Shown in pieces: positions 46,081-54,548 of a DNA stretch of 56,105 bases. Made by a program: the position numbers and the translations under genes. The first letter of the stretch is position 1; each line of letters opens with the position of its first letter. A model generated the notes under the pieces. It did no database searches. It was given only the letters and a program-made list of their open reading frames with translations, and had not been told where the DNA came from. This DNA comes from Clostridiaceae bacterium (GTDB taxonomy: Bacteria; Bacillota; Clostridia; Acetivibrionales; Acetivibrionaceae), in assembly GCA_012519925.1 (NCBI GenBank), contig JAAYPF010000181.1:1-56105 (forward strand), given 5' to 3'.

Positions 46081-46965
46081 ATGGGTTTCATAGACATCAT
46101 AGATTTTATTGCTTTATCAGTTCCAGAGCAGTTCCTGATGGCCTTGTTTGCTTGGGTGCTATTAGGAAGAAAAGAAATAGTACGAGTTCGTAATGTATTT
46201 GTTGTAGGTTTTGCTACTGCGATTATATTCTATTTTGCTAAATATATACCTTACCAAGATATTTTTGTTTCTTTCTTACAATTACTATGTTTTGCAATTT
46301 TGATTTACTTTGGATATAAATTAAGTGTATTAGAAGCAGCATTAGGGTGTTTAGTTACTCTTGTGAGTTTTACATTAGCACAGGGAATAATGGTTGTTCT
46401 CCTTCGTGTTTTTATGAATGTATCACAAGATGAGATTTTTAATAATTCAATAATTAGGACAGTGTGTTTAATATCAGAATTTCTTATAGTAATTGCAGTT
46501 CTTGTATTTATGTACAAGAAAGATATTAATATATACTACCTAAGACAAACTAAGTTGGACAAGTCTCAGAAAAGTAGGCTTGGGGTTTTGGTTTTACAGT
46601 TGGCATTTGGGCTTTTTATACTTATATTAATTTACACGATGTTTATTGTTAATAACGATATTTTTCAAGAATTGAAAGACAGAGTTCTAATAGTTACTAG
46701 TTTTGTTATTACAATAGTGTTTACAATGCTTCTGATAAGAAGCGTGTTCAAAATTGGACAAACAATTCAAAAAGAAGAAGAGATAAAAAGGCAAATGGAC
46801 GGAAGAGAATTTGTTCAAAATATAGATTACTTATGTGCTTTGATTGATGAAAAACAATACGGTGAGTTGAAAAGGGTACTACAAGGGATAAAGAAAGATA
46901 TAGAGACGGGAATAATCAAGAGTGAAAAAAGCACTGATAGGGAGCATATATCTGATCAAGGATAG
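46081..46965 (+). CDS. Six/seven-TM AgrC-like receptor protein lacking a kinase domain
   Basis: 294 residues. About six or seven hydrophobic segments (residues 5-25, 35-55, 60-80, 85-110, 120-145, 165-195, 200-225) are followed by a cytoplasmic helix (about 226-285) and then a stop; no GHKL ATPase boxes exist. The helix resembles the dimerisation helix of AgrC-type kinases, but where those read HDYxN it reads REFVQ, followed by IDEKQYGELKRVL like the kinase helix. So the phospho-acceptor His is missing. Start ATG after AGGAGAGG. The AgrD-like gene follows 36 bp on. It is not AgrB: it lacks the AgrB His/Cys protease pair. Confidence 0.65.
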   Translation: MGFIDIIDFIALSVPEQFLMALFAWVLLGRKEIVRVRNVFVVGFATAIIFYFAKYIPYQDIFVSFLQLLCFAILIYFGYKLSVLEAALGCLVTLVSFTLAQGIMVVLLRVFMNVSQDEIFNNSIIRTVCLISEFLIVIAVLVFMYKKDINIYYLRQTKLDKSQKSRLGVLVLQLAFGLFILILIYTMFIVNNDIFQELKDRVLIVTSFVITIVFTMLLIRSVFKIGQTIQKEEEIKRQMDGREFVQNIDYLCALIDEKQYGELKRVLQGIKKDIETGIIKSEKSTDREHISDQG

Positions 46966-47001
46966 ATTCTCTCTATTAAATAAAAACGGGGAGATGTTAT
47001 T

Positions 47002-47124
47002 ATGAAAGGAAAAATGCTAGGGGTAGTATCAGCGGTTTTGGTAGTTGTATCAATGGTGTCAGCGAGTACTGCAAGTTGGTTAATATTTTATCAGCCTAAA
47101 GCACCAAAAACCCTACATAAATAA
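47002..47124 (+). CDS. AgrD-like cyclic autoinducer pre-peptide with Ser instead of Cys
   Basis: 40 residues: a basic start MKGKM, a hydrophobic amphipathic leader (about 5-20), then STA-SWLIF-YQPKAPKTLHK. This aligns without gaps with clostridial AgrD, whose core is TSA-C(xxxx)-xQPxxPKSL: ring residues S25-F29, then the charged recognition tail. The ring-forming Cys is replaced by Ser, which would give a lactone rather than a thiolactone. Ribosome site GGGGAG eight bases upstream; terminator at 47197. No agrB lies in this window, so processing would need an AgrB from elsewhere. Confidence 0.75.
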   Translation: MKGKMLGVVSAVLVVVSMVSASTASWLIFYQPKAPKTLHK

Positions 47125-47196
47125 CATCTAATTGTTCAACATTACAACATATATATAGAATTGTAGGTTGTACATTGTTTTTATTTAAACTTAGAT

Positions 47197-47224
47197 AAGC
47201 ACCTTTAATAGAGGTGCTTTTTTG
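47197..47224 (+). terminator. Terminator after the AgrD-like gene
   Basis: AAGCACCT and AGGTGCTT with a 7-nt loop, followed by T6. It marks the end of the two-gene unit. Confidence 0.85.
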
Positions 47225-47399
47225 ATGCCTTAGAAAAGGGTCTTTTTGAATAAACTTATAAGCTGCAAACTTACGAGTTTTTAGCTTAGAGAATCGATAA
47301 AGTTTAATATGCAGGTGGAAAAACCTTTGGCTTTATGGTAGAATCTAATCGATTTATGTTTATATAATATTAACCAGTATCAAGCTAGGAGATGATTTT

Positions 47400-48209
47400 G
47401 TGAAGAATTTTTTTCGCGATTTTGCAAATTCAGTGATTATACCAGGGCTCAGTAAACTAGCCTTTGCTGCCATAGTGTTTGTAGTTGGGATTGTGCTTAT
47501 AAAATGGGGTGTTAAGAAAATAAAAGTTTTGGTCGATAAATCTAAAATGGATGTTAGTTTAAAACCTTTTTTAATCTCGCTCATAGATGCTTTACTTAAA
47601 ATATTTTTGTTGGTGTCTGTTGTAGGGATTTTGGGAGTTGAAAATTCATCTTTTGTGGCGGTATTAGCATCGGCAGGTCTTGCAATTGGTCTTGCTTTTC
47701 AAGGCTCACTTTCTAATTTTGCAGGAGGAGTGTTACTTCTTACAACAAAGCCCTTTGCTGTAGGCAATTTTATTGAAGTTAATGGTTACTCTGGAACAGT
47801 ACAGGCGATAAAGATTTTACAAACCGAGATTGTTACTCCAGACAATAAAGTTATATTTATACCTAATGGTAGTTTGGCCAATTCGAGTATAGTAAACTAT
47901 TCGAAGAAAGCTACCCGTAGAGTTGACTTCAAATTTAGAGTATCCTATGATGCAAAGGAATCTGAGGTGATAAGTGTTTTAAAGGATATAGTAAACAGTC
48001 AGCCTTTTGTGTTAAAGGATCCTGAGCCGTTTGTTAGAATGTTGGAACATGGAGAAAGTGCAGTGATTTATACTGTGAGGGTGTGGGTCAACTCTAAGGA
48101 CTATTGGGAAGTGTATTATAATGTTATAGAAGAGGTTAAAAAGAATTTTGATGAGAAAAATATATCCATACCTTACCCACAAATAGGTGTTAATATGGTG
48201 AAAGATTAG
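47400..48209 (+). CDS. mscS: Small-conductance mechanosensitive channel (MscS)
   Basis: Releases solutes on hypo-osmotic shock. 269 residues: three membrane helices (about 10-35, 55-80, 85-115), where the pore helix contains VLASAGLAIGLAFQGSLSNFAGGVLLL, then the beta domain with FAVGNFIEVNGYSGTVQAIKILQTEIVTPDNKVIFIPNG and the alpha-beta C-terminal part. Start GTG after AGGAGATGA. Monocistronic. Confidence 0.94.
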   Translation: MKNFFRDFANSVIIPGLSKLAFAAIVFVVGIVLIKWGVKKIKVLVDKSKMDVSLKPFLISLIDALLKIFLLVSVVGILGVENSSFVAVLASAGLAIGLAFQGSLSNFAGGVLLLTTKPFAVGNFIEVNGYSGTVQAIKILQTEIVTPDNKVIFIPNGSLANSSIVNYSKKATRRVDFKFRVSYDAKESEVISVLKDIVNSQPFVLKDPEPFVRMLEHGESAVIYTVRVWVNSKDYWEVYYNVIEEVKKNFDEKNISIPYPQIGVNMVKD

Positions 48210-48309
48210 TATTTGTAGTGTTATACCTATGCAAGCGAAGAAATATAGAGGTACTAAAGCATCATATTGAAAGAGTTGAACACTTGACATGATAGGCAGG
48301 TGAATACTA

Positions 48310-48975
48310 TTGTTTGAAAAAATTCTTGATATTATATTCCCACCTAAATGCATTTTCTGTAACAAAATATTGAATTATGGTGTAAAGAGTTCTATTTGTG
48401 AGAACTGTAACTTAAAAATTCCTTTTCTGAATGGTAGAGATATAAATCTTATTAAAACAAATAACTATTTTGACGATATTATTTGTGTATGTGAATATTC
48501 CGGTATAATAAAGGAAGCACTGATAAAGTATAAGTTTTTTAACCGACCTTCATTTGGAAGGACTTTTGCAAAGCTTATTTACGATAAGATAAAAGGAATG
48601 ACAGATTGGGAAAAAGTTGATATAATTATAGGTGTACCTCTTCATCGCAAGAAGGAGAAAAAAAGAGGATACAACCAGGCACATCTGATTTCAAAGCAAT
48701 TAGGTAGATTACTTGAGATTAAAGTAAACAAAAACATACTCGTAAGAACTAAAAATACTGACAGCCAGAGCCTTCTAAACAGAGCAGATAGACTGAGAAA
48801 TGTAAAAGATGCTTTTCTAGTGACCGATTCAAATTTAGTAAAGGACAAATCAATCCTTATTTTAGACGATATTCTAACTACTGGAACTACCCTTGATGAA
48901 TGCTGTAAGGCTTTAAAAGATGCAGGGGCACGTAAGGTTATAGCGGCTGTAATAGCTACCGGAAGAAAGTTCTAA
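48310..48975 (+). CDS. comFC: ComF-family phosphoribosyltransferase-like protein
   Basis: 221 residues: N-terminal zinc finger (PPKCIFCNKIL and SSICENC, residues 13-40) and a C-terminal PRTase domain with the PRPP loop ILILDDILTTGTTLDECC near 190. In Bacillus ComFC aids the DNA-uptake helicase ComFA; no comFA is found here, so its role may differ. Start TTG behind GGCAGGTGA. It heads the comF-yvyF-flgM order known from B. subtilis. Confidence 0.88.
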   Translation: MFEKILDIIFPPKCIFCNKILNYGVKSSICENCNLKIPFLNGRDINLIKTNNYFDDIICVCEYSGIIKEALIKYKFFNRPSFGRTFAKLIYDKIKGMTDWEKVDIIIGVPLHRKKEKKRGYNQAHLISKQLGRLLEIKVNKNILVRTKNTDSQSLLNRADRLRNVKDAFLVTDSNLVKDKSILILDDILTTGTTLDECCKALKDAGARKVIAAVIATGRKF

Positions 48976-48996
48976 TTAAAGCTAGGAGGTATTTTT

Positions 48997-49416
48997 ATGC
49001 CAGATGTGAGAAATTGCAAAAGATGCAATAAAATATTTAATTATCTTAGTGGTCCACCAATTTGTCTTGACTGCAAACAACAAGATGAAGATAAGTTTAA
49101 AATAGTAAAGGAATATCTTTATGAAAATCCCAAAGCCTCTGTGTACGAGGTGTCCAAAGAACTTGAAATAAGTGTTCAGCTAATTAAATCCTTCTTAAAG
49201 GAAGGTCGTCTAGAGATAATTGGTGAGGACGGCAATATGTTTTTAGAATGTGAAAGATGTGGCAAGTCAATATCTACTGGACGATATTGTGAAAGCTGTG
49301 CAAGAGAAATTACAGATGATATAAGATCGGTGGCAGGTAAAATAAAAGGTAATCCAAACGAGCCTGCATCAGGAGGAAAGAGTGGTGCGATGAGATATTT
49401 GCACAAAAAGTGGTAA
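48997..49416 (+). CDS. yvyF: YvyF-type flagellar operon protein (TIGR03826 family)
   Basis: 139 residues: a zinc knuckle at each end (NCKRCNKIFNYLSGPPICLDC and LECERCGKSISTGRYCESC) and a central winged-helix-like segment (AKASVYEVSKELEISVQLIKSFLKEGR-type text, about 45-75). Always found next to flgM in Firmicutes; probable regulator of flagellar genes, mechanism not known. Start ATG after AGGAGG, 21 bp behind comF, with a terminator at 49472. Confidence 0.88.
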   Translation: MPDVRNCKRCNKIFNYLSGPPICLDCKQQDEDKFKIVKEYLYENPKASVYEVSKELEISVQLIKSFLKEGRLEIIGEDGNMFLECERCGKSISTGRYCESCAREITDDIRSVAGKIKGNPNEPASGGKSGAMRYLHKKW

Positions 49417-49471
49417 CATAGTTGAATTTATTGGGAAATACTATTGCTATGTTGGTTGATTCCATTATAAG

Positions 49472-49506
49472 ATATCTATAACATTAAAGTTATAGATATT
49501 TTTTTA
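49472..49506 (+). terminator. Terminator after yvyF
   Basis: ATATCTATAAC and GTTATAGATAT with a 6-nt loop, then T7. It separates comF-yvyF from the flgM operon. Confidence 0.88.
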
Positions 49507-49516
49507 TAAAAATATG

Positions 49517-49543
49517 TTAATTATTTTTTTAGAGTGACGATAT
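49517..49543 (+). promoter_or_regulatory. SigD (sigma-28)-type promoter of the flgM operon
   Basis: TTAA, exactly 15 nt, GACGATAT, close to the TAAA-N15-GCCGATAT consensus. The same TTAA-N15-GNCGATA pattern precedes hag at 55948, which makes both calls more credible. Confidence 0.6.
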
Positions 49544-49631
49544 TATTAATGAGAGAAAGTTTTGGAGAAACTAATGATAAAGTTTATACAGATAATATTA
49601 ACATATAAAAATTTTGAAAGTGGTGGTAGGT

Positions 49632-49919
49632 ATGAAAATTTGGGGGGAAATCCCGAAAGTATCTGGGGTTTACAGTAAGAAGAAGAGCGTAGAAAAGGCT
49701 GATAAAGCAGATAAACTAAGCTCAAAGACAGATGCAGTATCCATATCAAAAGAGGCAAAGGACATTCAAACAGTGATGAAAGCACTGAAAAACACACCGG
49801 ACGTAAGGAGCGAGTTGGTAGACAAATTGAAAGACAAATACGAAGCAGGCGAATACGAAGTAAAAGAATCCGATATAGCTGATAAAATTTTAAAATCAGT
49901 TATGGACAAGAAGGTTTAA
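49632..49919 (+). CDS. flgM: Anti-sigma-D factor FlgM
   Basis: Holds SigD inactive until the hook-basal body is finished. 95 residues from the ATG at 49632 (the TTG at 49614 lies ahead of the GGTGGTAGG site). The disordered Lys-rich first half is followed by the FlgM core with DAVSISKEAKDIQTVMKALKNTPDVRSELVDKLKDK and the helix ESDIADKILKSVM. Driven by its own SigD-type promoter, so it is self-limiting. Confidence 0.92.
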   Translation: MKIWGEIPKVSGVYSKKKSVEKADKADKLSSKTDAVSISKEAKDIQTVMKALKNTPDVRSELVDKLKDKYEAGEYEVKESDIADKILKSVMDKKV

Positions 49920-49931
49920 AACACCTACTAT

Positions 49932-49969
49932 TTGCGGGAGGCATGGCTTTGTTCCAAGTTTTCCCGCAA
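49932..49969 (+). other. Hairpin between flgM and flgN
   Basis: TTGCGGGA and TCCCGCAA around a 22-nt loop; no T-run. Likely an mRNA stability or attenuation element within the flagellar operon. Confidence 0.45.
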
Positions 49970-49999
49970 TAAATTTATTAATACCGGGGTGGAAATATT

Positions 50000-50500
50000 A
50001 TGAATAGTGAAAAAATAAATGATTTAATGGATATATTAGAGCAAGAAACTGAAATCTATGAGGAATTGCTAAAGCTATCGAAGGGTAAAACAGATATTAT
50101 TGCTAAGGGAAAGATAACCGAGCTTGACGCTATTACAAAAAAAGAGCATGTCCTTGTTTTGAAAATGGGAAAACTTGAAGTCTTTAGAGAAAAGATTGTA
50201 AATGATTTATCACTTGGACTTCGGAGGAATCCAGATGATTTAACAATTTCCGAACTGATACAGTATCTTGATAAAAAACAGGCACAAAGATTTGCAGAGT
50301 GTAAAACAAAGCTTCTAAATACCATTAATGAAATTAAGACTTTGAATGAACTTAACTCAAAACTTATTCATAATTCTCTTGACTTTATAAATTTCTCAAT
50401 GAATGTTTTATCGAGTGTCCCAGAAGAAAGTAACAATTATGGGAATACAGGGCATGCGAACGAAGGAAAGAAAAAGACTTATTTTGATGTGAAACTGTAA
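50000..50500 (+). CDS. flgN: FlgN-type export chaperone for FlgK/FlgL
   Basis: 166 residues, nearly all alpha-helical, with heptad-like spacing (DLMDILEQETEIYEELLKLSKGKTDII...ELDAITKKEHVLVLKMGKLE). Length, fold and position directly before flgK identify it as FlgN (YvyG in Bacillus). A disordered tail follows about residue 145. Start ATG 30 nt behind the hairpin. Confidence 0.88.
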   Translation: MNSEKINDLMDILEQETEIYEELLKLSKGKTDIIAKGKITELDAITKKEHVLVLKMGKLEVFREKIVNDLSLGLRRNPDDLTISELIQYLDKKQAQRFAECKTKLLNTINEIKTLNELNSKLIHNSLDFINFSMNVLSSVPEESNNYGNTGHANEGKKKTYFDVKL

Positions 50501-50524
50501 ATATTCATACTTGGAGGCGGTAAT

Positions 50525-51979
50525 ATGGCGTTAGGCTTTGCCGGATTTGAAATTGCAAAATCAGGAATGGCTTATAGTGAACGTGCGTTGTCTGTGACAG
50601 GGCACAATATTGCTAATGTCAATACAAAGGGTTATGCTAGACAACAAGCAATATCTTCAACAGGTCCTTACTACAAATCACAGGGGTATCAATTTGGTTT
50701 GGGTGCAAGTATCCAGGACCTTAGGCAAATTAGAAATCAATTTTTAGATAATATATATAGGAAAGAAAGTACAGCTTTAGGTTATTGGGAAACAAGAAAT
50801 AAGACCTTTGAGGATATACAGGCCATACTTGGAGACCCCATGGAAAGTGGACTTCAAGAAGTTATGAACCAATTTTGGGACTCGTGGCAGGAATTATCAA
50901 AGGAACCTGACAGTCTTACTGTCAGGGCTTTGGTTTGTAAAAGAGGAGAAGCTCTTGTAGAACAGATAAATCATCTAGGAGCACAATTCGATAAGTTACA
51001 GAAAGATCTTAACTCAGAGATAATAGTTAGAATAGAGGAAATAAACGATATAACAAAACAAATAGCAGTGCTTAATACTGAAATATTAAAGGTTGAAATA
51101 TCAAAAGACAGTGCAAATGACTATAGGGATCAAAGGAATTTGCTTTTAGATAGGCTGTGCAAGCTTGCGAATGTTGAAGTAAGTGAGATGCAGGATGGAC
51201 AGTTAGATATAACCCTTGGAGGATACTTTTTAGTTACTAAGGGAAAACAGACAAATTTAGTTGCAGATCAGGGTGAGACCTCTGGAATGTTTGTAGTTCC
51301 AAAGCTAGCAGGTACAGAAATTGAAGTACCTATTAAGAGTGGCATACTAAAGGGGTTGCTCGAATCAAGAGGAGAGGTTTTTGATGCTACGGGAGGTATT
51401 CCGGATGATACGACAGATATATTGCCTGATTTGATAAAAAGGTTCAATTTGCTTGTTGGCGAGTTAACTGAAGAAGTGAATATTTTGCATAAAAGTGGAC
51501 AAACTCTCGGACCTCCAGCAGAACCAGGAGAAGATTTTTTTGTGCGAATTAATGAAGAACGTGATTTTCTGATGGGAAACATTAAACTAAATGACAATCT
51601 CATTAATTTAAATAATGTTGTTGCTTCTAAAAGCGGAGCGAGCGGCGACAACACTATTGCAATAGCGATAGCAAACATAAGAGGAATGAAGTGTATAGAC
51701 GACATAAAGGGGAAACTGAGTGTTGATGAATACTATCAATCCATCATTCTAAAGGTTGGTGCCGGTGGCTTTGAAGCACGAGGAATTACCGAAAGTCAGA
51801 GCAAACTAGTGGAGTCCGCTGACTTCCAAAGACAATCAATAATGGGTGTCTCAATGGACGAAGAGGTATCAAATATGATGAAATATAAGTTTTCATATAG
51901 TGCTGCCTCAAGGGCTATAAATGTTATAGATGATATGTTTGATACAATAATATCCCGTATGGGATTGGTAGGTAGGTGA
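50525..51979 (+). CDS. flgK: Flagellar hook-associated protein FlgK, first copy
   Basis: Junction protein between hook and filament. 484 residues with the canonical ends: GFEIAKSGMAYSERALSVTGHNIANVNTKGYARQQ at the start and GVSMDEEVSNMMKYKFSYSAASRAINVIDDMFDTII at the end, which pack as the D0/D1 coiled coil. The middle domain is short. Start ATG after TTGGAGGCGG. A longer paralogue follows after only 6 bp. Confidence 0.92.
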   Translation: MALGFAGFEIAKSGMAYSERALSVTGHNIANVNTKGYARQQAISSTGPYYKSQGYQFGLGASIQDLRQIRNQFLDNIYRKESTALGYWETRNKTFEDIQAILGDPMESGLQEVMNQFWDSWQELSKEPDSLTVRALVCKRGEALVEQINHLGAQFDKLQKDLNSEIIVRIEEINDITKQIAVLNTEILKVEISKDSANDYRDQRNLLLDRLCKLANVEVSEMQDGQLDITLGGYFLVTKGKQTNLVADQGETSGMFVVPKLAGTEIEVPIKSGILKGLLESRGEVFDATGGIPDDTTDILPDLIKRFNLLVGELTEEVNILHKSGQTLGPPAEPGEDFFVRINEERDFLMGNIKLNDNLINLNNVVASKSGASGDNTIAIAIANIRGMKCIDDIKGKLSVDEYYQSIILKVGAGGFEARGITESQSKLVESADFQRQSIMGVSMDEEVSNMMKYKFSYSAASRAINVIDDMFDTIISRMGLVGR

Positions 51980-51985
51980 TAAAAG

Positions 51986-53566
51986 ATGAGACAAAGCTTT
52001 TTTGGTTTTAATGTAGCGGTTAGAGGATTATACACAGCCCAGAGAAATCTAGACATCATTAATAACAATATAAACAATGTCAATACTCCCGGCTATTCAA
52101 GACAACAAGCCGTACAAACGGCATCAAGACCATTACCTATGCTTGACGGAACAGGCATGGTTGGTACCGGCTCTGAAGTTATTGGGGTTAATAGAGTTCG
52201 GGATGAATATCTTGATTATAAATATTGGAGTGAAAACACTTCCTATGGAGAATGGGAGGTTAAGAAAGCTCTTTTATCGGAGTTGGAAGTTACCTTTAAT
52301 GAACCTTCGACAAGTGGCTTTAGTACAATAATGGATGAGTTTTTTGGTTCTCTTCAGGAGCTTTCAAAAGACCCTACCAGTAAGTCGGTCAGGACTTTGG
52401 TAAAAGAGACTGGAGTAACTTTAGCCAAATATTTTAATAGCTTAGCAAATCATTTTGAGCAGCTTCAGGTAGATGTTAACGACAGAATTGAGGTAACAGT
52501 TGAAAATATAAATAGTTTAGGTACACAAATTCAGCAATTGAATAAACAAATATACAGTGCTGAGTTAGATGGTAACACAGCTAATAGCCTTCGGGATCAA
52601 AGAGCTTTGCTTATTGATGAACTTTCAAAGTTGGTAAATATTGATGCAACTGAAATTGTTGTGGGCAAGCTCCCAAATGGCAAGGTTGATTCACGAATGA
52701 TTATTACTATCAGTGGAAAGCCATTTGTTGACCATTTTAGTATAAGTAAATTAGCAGTAACCCAGAGAGAGGAAAAATTAAACGATGAAGATGTTCCTAG
52801 TCTTTATGAAGTTGGTTGGGCAGACGGTAATACTCTAAATGTAAAAGGTGGAGCATTAAAAGGTTACCTTGATGTAAGAGATGGAAATGAAGGTGAAAAT
52901 GGTAGTCCTGTTTTTAGTGGAATACCTTCTTACATAAGGAAATTAGATCAGTTTGTACAAACCTTTGCAATGGCATTTAATGAGGGGATTATTGATTATA
53001 ATAATAACGGAACTATTGATGCAGGGGAAGATGGTGCAGGACATGTAGATGGATATGGTGTTGGAACGGGTACAACCAAAGAAATAAGGTTTTTTACTAT
53101 GCTCGGAGCTGGGAATCAAGCACTGAGTAGCGAGGATTTTATATTAGACGGCGGCTACAATAGTTTAAAAGCCAAAAACTTTGCTGTAAGCAGTGATATA
53201 ATAGACGACATTAATAAAATAGCAACTTCCAGTGATCCTGATGAGGTGGGAAACACAGTAAATCTAAAGGAGCTTATAAAATTTAGAACTAATACTCAAA
53301 TGTTTGTTGAAGGAGCCCCAGAAGATTACATGAAGTCCATTGTAACCACTTTAGGTGTAAATTCACAGCAAGCTGTAAGATTTGCTGCAAATAAGACGGT
53401 TATCATTGAACAGATAGAAAACCGTAGATTGTCTGAGTCGGGAGTATCATTAGATGAAGAAATGGCAAATATGGTAAAACACCAGCAAGCTTATAGTGCA
53501 GCAGCACAGATGATTAATGCAATGGCAGAAATATACGATATACTTATTAACAGAGTAGGTATATAA
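51986..53566 (+). CDS. flgK: Flagellar hook-associated protein FlgK, second copy with EF-hand-like loop
   Basis: 526 residues, with typical FlgK ends (FGFNVAVRGLYTAQRNLDIINNNINNVNTPGYSRQQ and SLDEEMANMVKHQQAYSAAAQMINAMAEIYDILIN). It differs widely from copy 1 in the middle, which is 40 residues longer. Residues 337-348 form a calcium-type loop, D-x-N-x-N-G-x-I-D-x-x-E (DYNNNGTIDAGE), as in EF-hands and dockerins. Both copies lie in one operon and may form separate junction rings or replace each other. Confidence 0.92.
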   Translation: MRQSFFGFNVAVRGLYTAQRNLDIINNNINNVNTPGYSRQQAVQTASRPLPMLDGTGMVGTGSEVIGVNRVRDEYLDYKYWSENTSYGEWEVKKALLSELEVTFNEPSTSGFSTIMDEFFGSLQELSKDPTSKSVRTLVKETGVTLAKYFNSLANHFEQLQVDVNDRIEVTVENINSLGTQIQQLNKQIYSAELDGNTANSLRDQRALLIDELSKLVNIDATEIVVGKLPNGKVDSRMIITISGKPFVDHFSISKLAVTQREEKLNDEDVPSLYEVGWADGNTLNVKGGALKGYLDVRDGNEGENGSPVFSGIPSYIRKLDQFVQTFAMAFNEGIIDYNNNGTIDAGEDGAGHVDGYGVGTGTTKEIRFFTMLGAGNQALSSEDFILDGGYNSLKAKNFAVSSDIIDDINKIATSSDPDEVGNTVNLKELIKFRTNTQMFVEGAPEDYMKSIVTTLGVNSQQAVRFAANKTVIIEQIENRRLSESGVSLDEEMANMVKHQQAYSAAAQMINAMAEIYDILINRVGI

Positions 53567-53598
53567 GTTGGTAAGAAACATAAAGCTGGAGGGGTAAT

Positions 53599-54510
53599 AT
53601 GAGAATAACAAATAATATGCTTGTAAATAATATGGTTAACCATATAGGAAGAAATATGATAAGAATGGAGAGTTATCAAAATAAACTTGCTACAGGTAAA
53701 AAAATTTCGGTTCCATCCGATGATCCTATAGTGGCAGCAAGAGCTTTAAAGCTGCGGACTGACGTTTCCCAGATAAACCAACATATAAGAAATGTGGATG
53801 ACGCAATGTCTTGGTTGGAAATAACTGAAGCATCTCTAAATAATATTGGAGAAATACTGCATAGAGCAAGGGAATTGGCTGTGCAGGGAAGTAATAATGG
53901 TACTGCGACAGATGAAGATACTCAAAAGATAGCCCAAGAAGTGGAGCAGCTTAAGGGGCAACTAATTCAAATAGGTAATGCGACTTATGCCGGCAGATAT
54001 ATTTTCTCTGGTTTTAAGACAGATACAAAGCTACTCAATGATGATGGATCTTTTGCTATAGATGTTAAAGATACTGAAGTGATAATGTATGAAATAGGTA
54101 TAAGTGATAATATAGATATAAATGTATTAGGCGGACACCTTTTTGATAATGGTGGTGAAGCACTAACAGGTGGAACTGGGCAACTAATACAAATGATGAC
54201 TGATTATATAGATGCCCTTGAATCAGGGGATAAAGAGGGTATCAGCAAAGCTATTGCAGATATTGATGAGGAATTCAACAATTTGTTGGCAATAAGAGCT
54301 GGTGTTGGAGCAAGATATAACCGCCTTGAGTTGACAAGAGATAGGCTTGAAAGTGATAAACTTAATTTCACAAAGCTTATGAGTGAAAATGAGGACGTGG
54401 ATCAGGCCGAAAATATTATGCTTCTAAAAAATGAAGAAAATGTATATAGGGCATCTCTGTCAGGGGGTGCAAAAATAATACAAACCTCGTTAGTTGACTT
54501 CTTGCGATAA
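53599..54510 (+). CDS. flgL: Flagellar hook-associated protein FlgL
   Basis: Second hook-filament junction protein. 303 residues: flagellin-like N-terminal helix (MRITNNMLVNNMVNHIGRNM, then KKISVPSDDPIVAARALKLR) and C-terminal helix (FTKLMSENEDVDQAENIMLLKNEENVYRASLSGGAKIIQTSLVDFL). Length and NYAGRYIFSGFKT-like centre are normal. Start ATG after GGAGGGG. Confidence 0.93.
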   Translation: MRITNNMLVNNMVNHIGRNMIRMESYQNKLATGKKISVPSDDPIVAARALKLRTDVSQINQHIRNVDDAMSWLEITEASLNNIGEILHRARELAVQGSNNGTATDEDTQKIAQEVEQLKGQLIQIGNATYAGRYIFSGFKTDTKLLNDDGSFAIDVKDTEVIMYEIGISDNIDINVLGGHLFDNGGEALTGGTGQLIQMMTDYIDALESGDKEGISKAIADIDEEFNNLLAIRAGVGARYNRLELTRDRLESDKLNFTKLMSENEDVDQAENIMLLKNEENVYRASLSGGAKIIQTSLVDFLR

Positions 54511-54548
54511 AGCTTTTATAAAAATAGGTTTAAAGAAGGTGAGTTGAT

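Noticed and set aside
45936-46193. 85-codon open frame ahead of and overlapping the AgrC-like gene
   Set aside because: It lies over the leader hairpin, has no ribosome site and runs out of frame into the 46081 gene, which has good membrane-protein composition.
46081-46965. AgrB-type peptidase as identity for the membrane protein
   Set aside because: AgrB is about 190-200 aa with a conserved His and Cys pair; this protein is 294 aa, lacks that pair and has a long kinase-like helix at the C-terminus.
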